This document shows positions 1-9,014 of a DNA stretch of 64,000 bases, piece after piece. Under the pieces are notes generated by a model. The model made no database searches. It saw nothing but the letters and a program-made list of their open reading frames with translations, and had not been told where the DNA came from. Source of the stretch: Neobacillus sp. OS1-2. GTDB taxonomy: Bacteria > Bacillota > Bacilli > Bacillales > Cytobacillaceae. Position 1 is the first letter of the stretch; every line of letters begins with the position of its first letter. The translations under genes and the position numbers were made by a program. The stretch lies in the NCBI RefSeq assembly GCF_030915505.1, contig NZ_CP133265.1, forward strand, positions 1 through 64,000. Reading direction: 5' to 3'.

Positions 1-1
1 A

Positions 2-2177
2 ATAAAGTAGGGAAACCTCTTTCGAGGCTTCCCCCTTATCAAACCGTACGTGCCCTATTAAGGCATACGGCTTACCAATGTGTTACAAATGGTCAATACG
101 TTGCCAATCTTTGAGCATATTTCATTTTGCGGACACGGTCAGGAGTATAATACTCTTGACCCTTTTCTTTTGCCTTTAGGATTCGTCTTTCCTGTTCTTT
201 CTTTTGCTTTTCTTTCATTCGAAGAATGTAACTTTCTAGAGAAAAGCCATATATCTTGTGGTAGTAATACCAGTATGAAGGGATAAGTCCAATAATAGCA
301 AAGAACTCATTATTCCATTTTGTTTTCATCGCATGACCTTTTCTTTGGCTAGGGTGTTTGTGAATCATGGCTACTCTTAACCTTTGTCGAATATAGCCAT
401 CTATCGCAAGTAGTTCTTTCCCAAATGCTTTAAAGAAGCATGAACTGTTAAATCCGTGTTCTTCATTTGCCTTAATTGCTTTATAAATATTGAGAAAATA
501 GTTTACTTTTCCTCGAATCACTGGGTTAACATACTCAATCCACTTTTCCTTACTCAGAGTGAGTGTTTTCTTCGTCTTGACTTTGATTTTCTGGCGAAAA
601 TCATTCCAAGTTGATTCTTTCGGTTTAGCTATATAGTATGGCTTACCATCCTTCTTGCGTTTTCTCCAGTGTTCGAAAGTGAATCCCATAAAGTCAAAGT
701 CATCATCATCGAAGTTTACAAATTTTGTTTTCTCCGTTGCAAGTTCCAACCCAAGTTCGGCTAATTTCCTTTTCGTAATATCTGCCGCTCTCTTTATGTC
801 TTCTTTGGTTTTTGCGAATAACAAAAAGTCATCGGCGAATCTTACAAAACGAATATTGTTTTCAGCCCAGATCCAATCAAGTTCATTTAAATATACGTTC
901 GCTAGTAACGGAGAAATAACCCCTCCTTGCGGAGTGCCGGTATCTGTTGAGTGAAATTTACCTTCTTCCATATAACCAGCTTTTAGCCACAACCAAATCA
1001 TATCTAACACTGTACCATCTGCGATGTATTTATTTAATACTCTCATCAGCTTCTTATGTGGGATATTATCGAAAAAGCCTTTAATATCTGCATCGAAGAT
1101 GTAATTATATCCTTGTTCGATATTCGCCATGATTATTTGCAGGACACGTTCTGCACCAACATTTGGTCTGTATCCACATGACCATTTGTGAAAGATATCC
1201 CTTTCGAATTTCGGCTGAAGTACATTTACTATTGCCTGTTGGACAATTCTATCTTCAATATTCGGAATGCCTAAGGGTCGCTTTTTGCCATTTTTCTTAG
1301 GAATATAATGTCTTCTTACTGGTGACGGCTTATACTCTTTATTTCTCAGTCTCTGTAGAAGCGAGTCCAGATTTTCATCTAAGTGATATCTATAGCTGTC
1401 AATTGTTTCGCCATCAATACCACCTGACCCGTTGTTGGCTTCTACCTTTTCCCAAGCAGCTTTTAGCCTTCTGTCGAAAAGTATTTGTCCATAAATACTA
1501 TGCCATTTGAATTTTAACGTATGATTCATTACATATTCCGCACCCTTCATTGTGTACATTCAGTTCGTTTATACCGAGGTATCGTTTTCTGTTAACATTA
1601 CACATCTTTACAGATGTGGAGCCACAAGGTCGTTCCCCTTCCGTTCATGCATGGTTTAGTCCATACACTACTTCCGTACTATGAGAACGTCTGACTTCTC
1701 CATTCACATCTAGCATTTCGGATTACCCTTATAGGTAGATGTCCCTTTGGGTTGGAATGGAGACCTCACGGGGTCATCGCACCTTCCTTCTAAACATACC
1801 CAGCACCATCACTTGATAAATTGCCTCTATCCGGCTGATTCATTGGTATAGAGACCACTAATGTTATAGTGGGCTTCCCATTATATTCGCATAGTCGCCA
1901 ACTTACCCTGCCGCCGTGCTTCACACTTATTGCATTTGGGTCTGCTTATCCGACTGCGGGTCTCTCGATTGTCCGCATCTCCTTCAGACATCACCTCACG
2001 GTGATGCCCTAGATTAGTCTTCACTAGTTGTATCAGCACTCTAGTGGAAGGATTTTCACCTTCGGGAAAACGAGTCTTCTAGGATTCGGGAGCCGTGTTT
2101 ATCGCAATAACGTACTCCAACCTTTAACAACTCATTCAGTGCAGTTCTACTGCACAAGGTACGACTGCCTGTCGCAC
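2..2177 (-). mobile_element. Group II intron, copy 1 (full length)
   Basis: A self-splicing retroelement of about 2.18 kb read on the minus strand. The 5' end is the canonical GTGCGAC at 2177-2171 and the 3' end is the ...TTTAT at 6-2. Domain V can be folded at 73-41 (33-34 nt, AGC triad near its 5' strand, closing ACGG arm) and domain VI at 36-8. The maturase lies in domain IV; 1560-2177 holds the ribozyme domains I-III. It is inserted directly downstream of the rho-independent terminator at 2185-2210, the target preference of class C introns, but the AGC rather than CGC triad leaves the class open. As far as I can read it is identical to 47221-49396. The 3' exon is outside the window apart from one base, so that boundary rests on the second copy. 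Confidence 0.93.
93..1559 (-). CDS. ltrA: Group II intron reverse transcriptase/maturase
   Basis: This 488-aa intron-encoded protein makes cDNA during retrohoming and assists RNA splicing. Visible reverse-transcriptase blocks are the KKNGKKRPLGIP segment (residues 88-99), the TGTPQGGVISPLLAN block (207-221) and the catalytic FADD box (241-244). The maturase/X region follows after about residue 320. The C-terminus is lysine-rich and has no HNH endonuclease motif, which fits introns that use terminator hairpins or replication forks rather than second-strand cleavage. In-frame starts exist at M1, M4 and M11 and none has a textbook ribosome-binding site, so the exact start is uncertain. The frame is intact, so the element may be active. 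Confidence 0.95.
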   Translation of the reverse strand: MYTMKGAEYVMNHTLKFKWHSIYGQILFDRRLKAAWEKVEANNGSGGIDGETIDSYRYHLDENLDSLLQRLRNKEYKPSPVRRHYIPKKNGKKRPLGIPNIEDRIVQQAIVNVLQPKFERDIFHKWSCGYRPNVGAERVLQIIMANIEQGYNYIFDADIKGFFDNIPHKKLMRVLNKYIADGTVLDMIWLWLKAGYMEEGKFHSTDTGTPQGGVISPLLANVYLNELDWIWAENNIRFVRFADDFLLFAKTKEDIKRAADITKRKLAELGLELATEKTKFVNFDDDDFDFMGFTFEHWRKRKKDGKPYYIAKPKESTWNDFRQKIKVKTKKTLTLSKEKWIEYVNPVIRGKVNYFLNIYKAIKANEEHGFNSSCFFKAFGKELLAIDGYIRQRLRVAMIHKHPSQRKGHAMKTKWNNEFFAIIGLIPSYWYYYHKIYGFSLESYILRMKEKQKKEQERRILKAKEKGQEYYTPDRVRKMKYAQRLATY

Positions 2178-2179
2178 AA

Positions 2180-2212
2180 ATAAAAGGCTATCGAAAGTTT
2201 TCGACAGCCTGA
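2180..2212 (-). terminator. Rho-independent terminator, intron insertion target
   Basis: On the minus strand AGGCTGTCGAA pairs with TTCGATAGCCT and is followed by TTTTATTT. The intron begins immediately after this T-rich tract. The hairpin terminates the 115-aa gene that ends at 2260. Confidence 0.85.
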
Positions 2213-2259
2213 AGCCCATTGATAAAATGATTGGTTTTTTTGCCTAATGAATAAGGTTC

Positions 2260-2607
2260 TTAGTAAGTGGTAATCCTGGCAGTTTCCTTTTTAGTTACTT
2301 CATCAATTTTTTGAATAAACATTTGAAAAACTCTTCTTTTTTCCTCAAGGTCCTTTATGTATTCCTTCAGCTGGTTATAGCTTTCTTCAAACGGCTTATG
2401 GTACATTTCACGGATTTTTTCAATGATTTCCTCGTTTACTGTCGATTGAATCACCTGTTTTGTGATTCCATATTTATAGGAGTACACTTTCAATTCCTGT
2501 GCCACTTCATCATATTCGTTCGCAATTTCAGTCAAGACTAATGAAATATCGTCCTTCCACTCATCAAGTGATTTTTGTAAATACGATTTTGCTAATGTTT
2601 CTTCCAT
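2260..2607 (-). CDS. Hypothetical coiled-coil protein, 115 aa
   Basis: I do not recognise a named family. The 115-aa product is highly charged and predicted alpha-helical, with long heptad-like stretches (for example the ESYNQLKEYIKDLEEKRR region near residues 74-91), no signal peptide and no membrane segment, so a soluble coiled-coil protein is likely. It is a single gene. Its terminator at 2185-2210 is the site used by the group II intron, so the intron sits behind the gene without breaking it. Codon use is like that of the neighbours. Confidence 0.7.
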   Translation of the reverse strand: MEETLAKSYLQKSLDEWKDDISLVLTEIANEYDEVAQELKVYSYKYGITKQVIQSTVNEEIIEKIREMYHKPFEESYNQLKEYIKDLEEKRRVFQMFIQKIDEVTKKETARITTY

Positions 2608-2708
2608 GTAAACACCCGCCCTATTAGTCTAGATAATATTAACACTATTATAACGGTGTTTGATTACATAGAGATTTCGGACAGTTTACAGAATATTATC
2701 AAACATAA

Positions 2709-2753
2709 TAGAACTGTGACAATCCTTTCGAAATGGCGGCACAGTTCTATTTT
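2709..2753. terminator. Hairpin terminator between DUF2935 gene and 115-aa gene
   Basis: TAGAACTGTG pairs with CACAGTTCTA around a 20-nt loop. The plus-strand side carries the better T-run and the minus side a weaker one. It probably ends the DUF2935 transcript. Confidence 0.55.
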
Positions 2754-2754
2754 T

Positions 2755-3579
2755 TTAACTAAAAGAGGGTTTCCTTAATGAACAATTTGTACTCTCTGCA
2801 TGAAGCTCTGGCGCAAATTCGGCTAATTTCTTGATGAAATAGCAGGTTTCCGGAAAGTGATGTTCTAAAAATCTTAAGGTGGTCTTATTAAGTATTCGTT
2901 CTCCATTGTACTTTTCAACGACAGACCGGATATACAAATTCATTTCAATGACGGTCCTGCCGACTTCTAATGCCAGTTCTTTTTGCCGCGGGAATCCCTG
3001 CTCGGTAAATCGTAAAAATCCCTTTATGTGATGATTCTGAAGGATAAACATCTGGAATTTTTGCGCATAGGCATTTGTTTGCCTGTCAACCGCTAATTCT
3101 ATTGGGTCTATTAAATTCCTTAATAAAATAATATGCCCTAATTGATCCTCAAGCCATAAATCCAACAGTTCATCGAGTTTAAGCGGCACAGGTTGTTGTC
3201 CATTAGCCTGGTAAGACAAAAGCCGCAAATACTCTTGATTTTCATTTAATGTACCATTCAAGTAAGTTGGTGATAAATTTAGGTTAATCTGATTTTTAAT
3301 CCGTAAATTTTGCAAATGCCCTTCAAAAAGGAAATACTCATAGGCAACTGAATATGCCCGTTTCGCAAATGCAGTCATTTGAGTTGACGAGAAACCTAAT
3401 GCGGGATTCATTTGCCGAAGTTGATTGAGCACGGTTCCAAATGATTGAATGAACCTTTTAGCCGCCGTGATTTCCTTTTCTTCTTCCACCGACAAATGAT
3501 CACGAACGAAGATAGCATGATCCTGCAAGATTTCCAACCAAAATAAATGCTCCTCCCACACACTAATAGTCGTTGCCAT
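2755..3579 (-). CDS. DUF2935 domain protein (ferritin-like helical bundle)
   Basis: A 274-aa protein matching the Bacillus DUF2935 family: two repeated all-helical halves with conserved histidines and glutamates of ferritin-like type (WEEHLFWLEILQDHA near the N-terminus; LEDQLGHIILLRNLIDP mid-protein). Members are thought to bind metal, but the function is not established. I start it at 3579 because AAGGAGG lies 7 nt upstream of that ATG; a longer frame from 3612 would place this ribosome-binding site inside the gene. It is monocistronic. The next gene upstream is divergent. Confidence 0.8.
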   Translation of the reverse strand: MATTISVWEEHLFWLEILQDHAIFVRDHLSVEEEKEITAAKRFIQSFGTVLNQLRQMNPALGFSSTQMTAFAKRAYSVAYEYFLFEGHLQNLRIKNQINLNLSPTYLNGTLNENQEYLRLLSYQANGQQPVPLKLDELLDLWLEDQLGHIILLRNLIDPIELAVDRQTNAYAQKFQMFILQNHHIKGFLRFTEQGFPRQKELALEVGRTVIEMNLYIRSVVEKYNGERILNKTTLRFLEHHFPETCYFIKKLAEFAPELHAESTNCSLRKPSFS

Positions 3580-3828
3580 CCCATCCCTCCTTATAAGAGC
3601 ATATTCATTCAAACAGAAATCTTGTTATGACAAACAGAAAATAACAGAAAAAAATGATTACCCTAATCCAAAGTAACTGCGCATATTGCAAGAATATGTT
3701 GTTATTTCGTGATTTCAGTCTTGTTTTGAGAGCTTTTGTCATGGAGCAGGAAAAACAACTACTAGATGGTGAATAATTATGAAAAGAAGATTTATTTCCT
3801 AGAGATTAGTAGAGAGGAATGATGAAGT

Positions 3829-4704
3829 TTGAAGACTTATACATTAAAAGAAGTTTCTAAAAAAATAAATGTTCCACCGGGAATGATTCGCCAATGGGAA
3901 AAAGATTATGTTGATTTCCTTGATATTTCACGTTCCAAACAGGGAGCGCGAATTTATACAGACATGGAAATTGAACAATTGTTAGAAATTAAACAAATGG
4001 CCGACAAAAAGGTCAGCAAGGAAATGATCCGGCAATGGCTACATAAAAGGCAGGAGCCCGTTGACGAGGAACTCTCCCCTGTGCCTGAAGTCTCCTTAGA
4101 AATCGTTTCTGAAGAAATGATTACCCCTGTGTCAATTGAAGAAAGCACCCTTAAAAATACCGAGCTCTTTTTCGAAGCAATGGAATCCTATAAAAAAACG
4201 TTCTTAAGTGAAGTAAAGGATGAAATCCGCAGTGTCGTCCGGAAAGAGGTTTTAGAAGAAGTAAAAAAGGAAATCACAAAAGGCACTTATTATACAGTGA
4301 AATCCATTTCCGACTCGATTTATAAATCCACTGAAAACACAAAAGCAGAAATTCATCTGTTAGCGGAGAATCTTGAAAGGTCTTCAGAGGTCACAGCTGA
4401 TTCTTTGCAGTACCTTGCCAATAATATAGCAAATGTTTCTCATGAAACCACTGAAGAGATCTTTTCACTGTCCAAACAGCTATCGGAGACCACTGAAGAA
4501 ATATCTCAATATGTGGATGTAACCAATAATGAAATCTCCAATCTTTCGGAAGTGATTTCACAAGACCGTGAATTCTTTATTGAAGAGCGTAATCAATACC
4601 GACATGAAGTGACACAAAGAGAAGCAGCCTTTCAGCAAATGTTGACCAGTTTTCGTGATGTCGCAGCTGCAAAAGAGAAGAAATGGTGGAAATTTTGGTC
4701 TTAA
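3829..4704 (+). CDS. MerR-type HTH / coiled-coil protein, RacA-like paralog
   Basis: A 291-aa protein with an N-terminal MerR-type winged HTH (residues 1-70, KTYTLKEVSKKINVPPGMIRQWE), an acidic linker, and about 150 residues of coiled coil (roughly 130-275). It ends in KKWWKFWS, an aromatic/basic tail of the kind that inserts into membranes. The layout HTH - coiled coil - amphipathic tail is that of RacA, encoded next door, so I infer a DNA-to-membrane tether rather than a classical regulator. The start is TTG with an AGAGG upstream; an ATG at 3822 is in another frame. Confidence 0.75.
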   Translation: MKTYTLKEVSKKINVPPGMIRQWEKDYVDFLDISRSKQGARIYTDMEIEQLLEIKQMADKKVSKEMIRQWLHKRQEPVDEELSPVPEVSLEIVSEEMITPVSIEESTLKNTELFFEAMESYKKTFLSEVKDEIRSVVRKEVLEEVKKEITKGTYYTVKSISDSIYKSTENTKAEIHLLAENLERSSEVTADSLQYLANNIANVSHETTEEIFSLSKQLSETTEEISQYVDVTNNEISNLSEVISQDREFFIEERNQYRHEVTQREAAFQQMLTSFRDVAAAKEKKWWKFWS

Positions 4705-4809
4705 CCAGAAAGGTTACTATTATATAAAGCTCCTTTAATTTCTTGTGCGTTTTACTTTGCATATCGTCACTCGTGGATTACGGTTATTTAATCATTAGGG
4801 GGATTCGAC

Positions 4810-5331
4810 ATGAATACAAGTGAAGTAGCAAAATTATTAGGGGTATCTGCTAGTACAGTTCAGCGCTGGGTAAAACAGCTTGAGCTGCCAATGGAAAAAA
4901 ATGAGCGGGGACATTATCACTTTAGCCGCGAGGATATTCATCTATTAAAAGAAATTCATGATCAACTTCAAAAGGGAACCTTATTGCATGAAATAACCCC
5001 AGTCAATGAGAAAAAAAGTGTCAGAAGAGGTACTGTGAAATCAGTCGAAAATGATCAAGCATTTGAAAAATTAACCGCAAAAGTGAGCGAAATGGAAATA
5101 AAACTGAATGACAAGGCAGATTCAGTTGCTTCCTATCAACTCCTTCAGCATCGCCGTGAAATTGAGGAATTGCAGGATCAAATAAAATTATTAACCCAAC
5201 AACTTGACCTACTTCAAAACCAGGTCAAAGAGCTAAACGATCCTATACAAACTGAAAAACCTTTCCTGTTGGATTCAAGCAAAGTCAAAAGAAAAAGGAA
5301 AAATTTCGTCAGTTCCATTTTTGGCTTTTGA
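4810..5331 (+). CDS. racA: Chromosome-anchoring protein RacA
   Basis: RacA ties the origin-proximal chromosome to the cell pole during sporulation, through DNA and DivIVA at the membrane. The 173-aa product (B. subtilis: 184) has the diagnostic N-terminus MNTSEVAKLLGVSASTVQRW, a MerR-like HTH to about residue 60, a central coiled coil at about 85-150, and a basic/hydrophobic C-terminus KRKRKNFVSSIFGF suited to membrane contact. AGGGGG precedes the ATG. It follows a longer protein of the same architecture by 105 bp, in the same orientation, and is ended by the hairpin at 5355-5387. Expression is expected early in sporulation (Spo0A/sigma-H in B. subtilis); I did not find a decisive promoter. 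Confidence 0.9.
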   Translation: MNTSEVAKLLGVSASTVQRWVKQLELPMEKNERGHYHFSREDIHLLKEIHDQLQKGTLLHEITPVNEKKSVRRGTVKSVENDQAFEKLTAKVSEMEIKLNDKADSVASYQLLQHRREIEELQDQIKLLTQQLDLLQNQVKELNDPIQTEKPFLLDSSKVKRKRKNFVSSIFGF

Positions 5332-5354
5332 AAGACTCCTACAAAAGGCAAAAT

Positions 5355-5387
5355 AAAGACCGACCGTATTGGATACAGTCGGTCTTT
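5355..5387. terminator. Bidirectional terminator
   Basis: AAAGACCGAC pairs with GTCGGTCTTT between the convergent racA and Gre-like genes. Confidence 0.85.
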
Positions 5388-5420
5388 ACGAATGATTTCA
5401 ATGAATATGGTTACAAGCAC

Positions 5421-5885
5421 TTACGCTTCTTTATACTGCCCTTCCATTTCAAATAAATCCCCAACAAAGGAAATATTCCTAATTGTTACTTGGAGATCTC
5501 CGGTAGGTATTTTAAGTGAAAGCTGCTCACCGTGTTTCCTTAGAAGTAGTTGTCTGCCAACCGGAGATAAAAAGGAAATAAAGCCGCTATCCGGGTTTGA
5601 TTGTTCTGGCAGGCAGATGATAAAGTCTTCTGTTTCTTGATCCTCCTCAAAGAGTACCGTCACCTTTGTACCGATAAAAACTTTAGGAAACGCTGAAGGT
5701 GGACCCTTTTTGCTCGCTTTTGATAGTAATTCTTCCACCTCTAAAACGTACAGGTTAAAAAAGTGTTTAATCCGTTCTTGGATTGGTGTTGAAGATAAAT
5801 AAAGATTGGTTAAATCCTTGATATTTTCATCCAAGTACACCAATTGCTGAGCATAAAATTCACGTGTCTGGTTTCTATGGTTCAT
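5421..5885 (-). CDS. GreA/GreB C-terminal-domain protein
   Basis: The C-terminal half (residues about 70-154) has the FKBP-like fold signature of the Gre-factor C-terminal domain: SFLSPVGRQLLLRKHGEQ followed by LQVTIRNISF. The N-terminal 60 residues are helical but lack the clear acidic tip of true GreA, so it probably binds RNA polymerase, or is a Gre-like regulator, without classical transcript-cleavage activity. I start it at 5885 (154 aa), where GGAGG stands 9 nt upstream; the longer frame from 5912 has no ribosome-binding site. Confidence 0.7.
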   Translation of the reverse strand: MNHRNQTREFYAQQLVYLDENIKDLTNLYLSSTPIQERIKHFFNLYVLEVEELLSKASKKGPPSAFPKVFIGTKVTVLFEEDQETEDFIICLPEQSNPDSGFISFLSPVGRQLLLRKHGEQLSLKIPTGDLQVTIRNISFVGDLFEMEGQYKEA

Positions 5886-5969
5886 AATACGTAACCTCCA
5901 AGCTAGGGTCAAACACCCGGCAAACCTCCATGAATTGATTCATCCTTAACTCCTCCTAAATAAAAAAAT

Positions 5970-6014
5970 GAGACCTCCCATTTCTCCTGGCAGATGAATG
6001 GAAGATCTTAGTAT
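5970..6014 (-). terminator. Terminator of the acyltransferase gene
   Basis: On the minus strand GATCTTCCATT pairs imperfectly with AATGGGAGGTC and is followed by TTTTTTTATTT. Confidence 0.55.
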
Positions 6015-6055
6015 AATATTACCATATCTAAACAAAAAAGTCGCTAATAGGCCAG

Positions 6056-7039
6056 TTAAGACGTAAGCTCAACAAGTGGCCGAGTATATTTTTTAATAAA
6101 GTAACTGCCTAGGATTAGACAAATGATAAAGGACAGGATGACAAGTAAGAGATAGTTCCCTGAAATGGACGGTAAACTATCAGCCGGTACCAAAGCTTGA
6201 AGTGATTTAATAATAAAACCATGGAACAAATAGACATATAGGGTTCTTTCGCCAATTTTGGTTATTTTATATTGGGTGGATGGGATTAACGCCAAAAATC
6301 CAAACACAACGAGTAATGTGACACCATATTGGAGTGCGCGAATGAGCCCATCTGACCACTCCATCCCTCCCATATGTTCATAAGAACTGTCAGCTAACAG
6401 CCATGGCACAGAATCTTTTGGAAAAGCCATTCCAAAGAATAATAATATAGTAATAATGATTCCCATTCCAAGGGGAAGTGAATATTTTGCCCTGATTATT
6501 TTTCTAAGTTGATTTCCATTTAATAGAAACCCCAATAAAAAATAGGGAAAGAATACAATCGTTCTTGATAAACTTAAATAACTGCCCACATTATCTACAT
6601 ATCCAACCAAAATCCCCAATACAATAGCAACTGCAAACCCTATCCATCTTAACCTTGCAAATCCATATAACAGCAAATTCCAAAAAAACAAACTTAATAA
6701 AAACCAAAGTGTCCAATGAGGATGTAATAAATCAAAGGTTAAACGATCCTCGTTCCCAATCACATAATAAAAAATCGAATAGATGATTTGAAAGATCAAA
6801 TAAGGGATTAAAACCTTCTTTACAGACTTTTTCAAATATCCCTTCTTTTTATATCCTTTTGCAAAATATCCGGAGATTAAGATAAACGCTGGCATATGGA
6901 ATAAAAAAATTACACTATATAGTGTGAAAAGAATACCATCCTGTTCCTTTAAAGGACTGATAAGATGTCCAAAAACAACAAGAAAAATCAAAATAAATTT
7001 AGCATTATCGAAAAACTTACTCCTTTTGGTTGAAGCCAT
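6056..7039 (-). CDS. Acyltransferase 3 family membrane protein
   Basis: A 327-aa integral membrane protein with about ten hydrophobic segments. It belongs to the acyltransferase-3 family, which transfers acetyl or other acyl groups to cell-surface sugars. The hallmark histidine lies in the first membrane helix (FLVVFGHLISP, residues 18-28), followed by the FHMPAFILISGYF motif. There is no C-terminal SGNH domain, so it is the short WecH/polysaccharide-acetylase type, not OatA. The substrate cannot be told from sequence, and no cell-wall or capsule genes are adjacent. Confidence 0.85.
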   Translation of the reverse strand: MASTKRSKFFDNAKFILIFLVVFGHLISPLKEQDGILFTLYSVIFLFHMPAFILISGYFAKGYKKKGYLKKSVKKVLIPYLIFQIIYSIFYYVIGNEDRLTFDLLHPHWTLWFLLSLFFWNLLLYGFARLRWIGFAVAIVLGILVGYVDNVGSYLSLSRTIVFFPYFLLGFLLNGNQLRKIIRAKYSLPLGMGIIITILLFFGMAFPKDSVPWLLADSSYEHMGGMEWSDGLIRALQYGVTLLVVFGFLALIPSTQYKITKIGERTLYVYLFHGFIIKSLQALVPADSLPSISGNYLLLVILSFIICLILGSYFIKKYTRPLVELTS

Positions 7040-7260
7040 TTCATCACCCCGCTGTTTTTTTATTCAAAACACTACTTGAATAAATATAAGGAGTGCACAA
7101 TAGTGATACATATATCTTTAAGATAATGATAACCCATTAATATTACAGAAAGATGTAATTGAATTTACTTTCTGTTGCATAGAAATTACAATTTTGAAAT
7201 AGCAATACCTTATACCCGCGATAAATTTACCACTTTATCCTTAAGGAAACCTTAAATAAG

Positions 7261-7411
7261 AAAAGCGCAAGCGCCCTGGTCAGCGGCGTATGGCCTGGAG
7301 CACTCCAACTGAGATAAAGGAAACACGAAGAGCCGGAGGCGATTCGATGTTGACTTATCGTAGGGCGGAGAGCGAAGGAAACCAGCCGCTAGGGCGCTGG
7401 AGCTGGACAAT
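7261..7411. repeat. Dispersed intergenic repeat, long copy
   Basis: A GC-rich island in AT-rich intergenic DNA. Its ends form an imperfect inverted repeat (GCGCCCTGGTCAGCGGC at 7271-7287 against the complement of the CAGCCGCTAGGGCGC region at 7383-7397). It opens with AAAAGCGCAAGCGCC and closes with GGAGCTGGACAA. Shorter relatives lie at 36553-36604, 55033-55070 and 59509-59551. The rest of 7040-7480 contains no gene that I can see. Confidence 0.7.
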
Positions 7412-7446
7412 CTCAAAGTCGAAATTTATACTTTCTTAACTCTATA

Positions 7447-7476
7447 TAAAAAAGAAGCTTGGGGCATCCCAAGCTC
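7447..7476 (-). terminator. Terminator of nrnB
   Basis: AGCTTGGG pairs with CCCCAAGCT just after the stop codon and is followed on the minus strand by TTCTTTTTT. Confidence 0.8.
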
Positions 7477-7480
7477 TCGT

Positions 7481-8743
7481 TTACATATGCATAATATCGA
7501 CCATATGATTACTGATGATCTCATCGTAATTTTCCCTTAATTCATCAAGTGAGATCTTTAATGTCCCAGAAAGCTTATATAAGAATTCTTGATCTTGTCT
7601 AAGCCAAGAAGAATGATTTCTTTTAAGAAAACGTTCCGCCTCGGAGAAGGCAGAAAACGTTTGCCCAATCTTCCCCCCATTATGGACAAGTTCATATTTT
7701 CCATCCCCTGCCGGTAAAATATACGAACTTTCCCCCAAATGGTTTTGATAGCTTGTTCCAAAGGCTGATTCTTTCACATTATATTCATTCCGATCGGCAT
7801 CCGGTTTAAGCGGGTTCTGTTCGAAAACGTTGACAATAAAGGTTTCAAATCCTTCTTTTGTTAACTCAGATCCGGAAGCTTTCGGATGCCCCCCACCACC
7901 ATATCTCTGAGCAAATTCAGCCACATTCACTTCATCATGGATCGTTCGGAAGCCCATTTTCTTTCCACTTACATTCAAAAGAACAATCATGTCCATATGA
8001 GGATAAATATTATTTAACGCATTGCCTAGCTCGGACAAATACTGCTCTGCATGGACAACACCGACACAATAATCGCCCACAAAGGTTTGCACAATCTGTC
8101 TGCTTTTCGAGTGGATATAACGATTAATTTTTTGCTCTTCAATATCAAGAATCATATTTTCTGTTTCCGTTAACTGAAACGAATCGGTATTTTCCTTTAA
8201 CCGCTTTAACATCTCTTCTTCAAACTGTTCTCTGTTCATTATGTAAAATAAATCGTTTAACCGCTTGGCCGTCACATTATTATTTTCATCCCATTCCCAG
8301 GTATCATATTGACGGACTAAATCAATGAATTCTTCAAGTGCATGATTTCGCTCGATCTTCCCATGCTCAATCAAATAATCATAAAACAATGAGGTCGCAC
8401 ATGTTTTTTTGCCATTATCATACTCTGGCATTACCCAGCCCCAGTCGTACTCATTAAAATGCATCGCCGTCACATGATGATCAATCATCTGAATATGATG
8501 GCCCCGCTGAAACCGTTCCTGCAGTTTTTTCTCAACCAACTCATTAACGGCTAAATCGGTAATATAAGTTTCTTCCTGGTTATTGGCCGGATGTTTAATA
8601 AACGACTCGACCCTCTGGTTTAAATTTCGATAGGAACAATAAAATACATTTGCTTTATCCCCAAAGGCTAGTTTAGCAATTAGCCCGCAGCCAAGGCCAT
8701 CTAAATCCATATCTGTAAAAAGTTTTACCATACCTGACACCAT
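7481..8743 (-). CDS. nrnB: NanoRNase / DHH-DHHA1 phosphodiesterase NrnB
   Basis: This enzyme degrades 2-5 nt RNAs to mononucleotides in the cytoplasm. At 420 aa it matches Bacillus NrnB (YngD, about 400 aa). The N-terminus carries the DxDxDG metal motif (DMDLDGLGCG, residues 11-20), the DHH triad is at 88-90 (MIDHHVTA), and the DHHA1 domain has the GGGGHPKASG substrate loop near 280-290. The likely start is either the ATG at 8743 or the in-frame ATG at 8731 giving MVKLFTDMD; family length favours the latter slightly. It stands alone with its own terminator. Confidence 0.85.
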   Translation of the reverse strand: MVSGMVKLFTDMDLDGLGCGLIAKLAFGDKANVFYCSYRNLNQRVESFIKHPANNQEETYITDLAVNELVEKKLQERFQRGHHIQMIDHHVTAMHFNEYDWGWVMPEYDNGKKTCATSLFYDYLIEHGKIERNHALEEFIDLVRQYDTWEWDENNNVTAKRLNDLFYIMNREQFEEEMLKRLKENTDSFQLTETENMILDIEEQKINRYIHSKSRQIVQTFVGDYCVGVVHAEQYLSELGNALNNIYPHMDMIVLLNVSGKKMGFRTIHDEVNVAEFAQRYGGGGHPKASGSELTKEGFETFIVNVFEQNPLKPDADRNEYNVKESAFGTSYQNHLGESSYILPAGDGKYELVHNGGKIGQTFSAFSEAERFLKRNHSSWLRQDQEFLYKLSGTLKISLDELRENYDEIISNHMVDIMHM

Positions 8744-9014
8744 CCAATCTTCTTTCCATAACGTATAGTTTGGTTTTGAAAAATATTCTTATACAGAGTA
8801 AGCATAGCAGACCTAGTATAAATCAGTTCATTTGCTTTCTATTCGCTAAATATATACTAAATGAAAGATTAAATCGACCTTTTCGACTTAAGTTTATACA
8901 TGTTAATAAAGCCAACCTTTAAGACCTGGTGATAACGATCACATACAACATATGTATTAAATGGTAAGATTCATTGGAAGTTCCTATTACTAACAAGTGA
9001 AAAGGGGTAATAAA

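Noticed and set aside
7118-7140. Fur box (GATAATGATAACC) upstream of the acyltransferase gene
   Set aside because: Only one half matches; no dyad.
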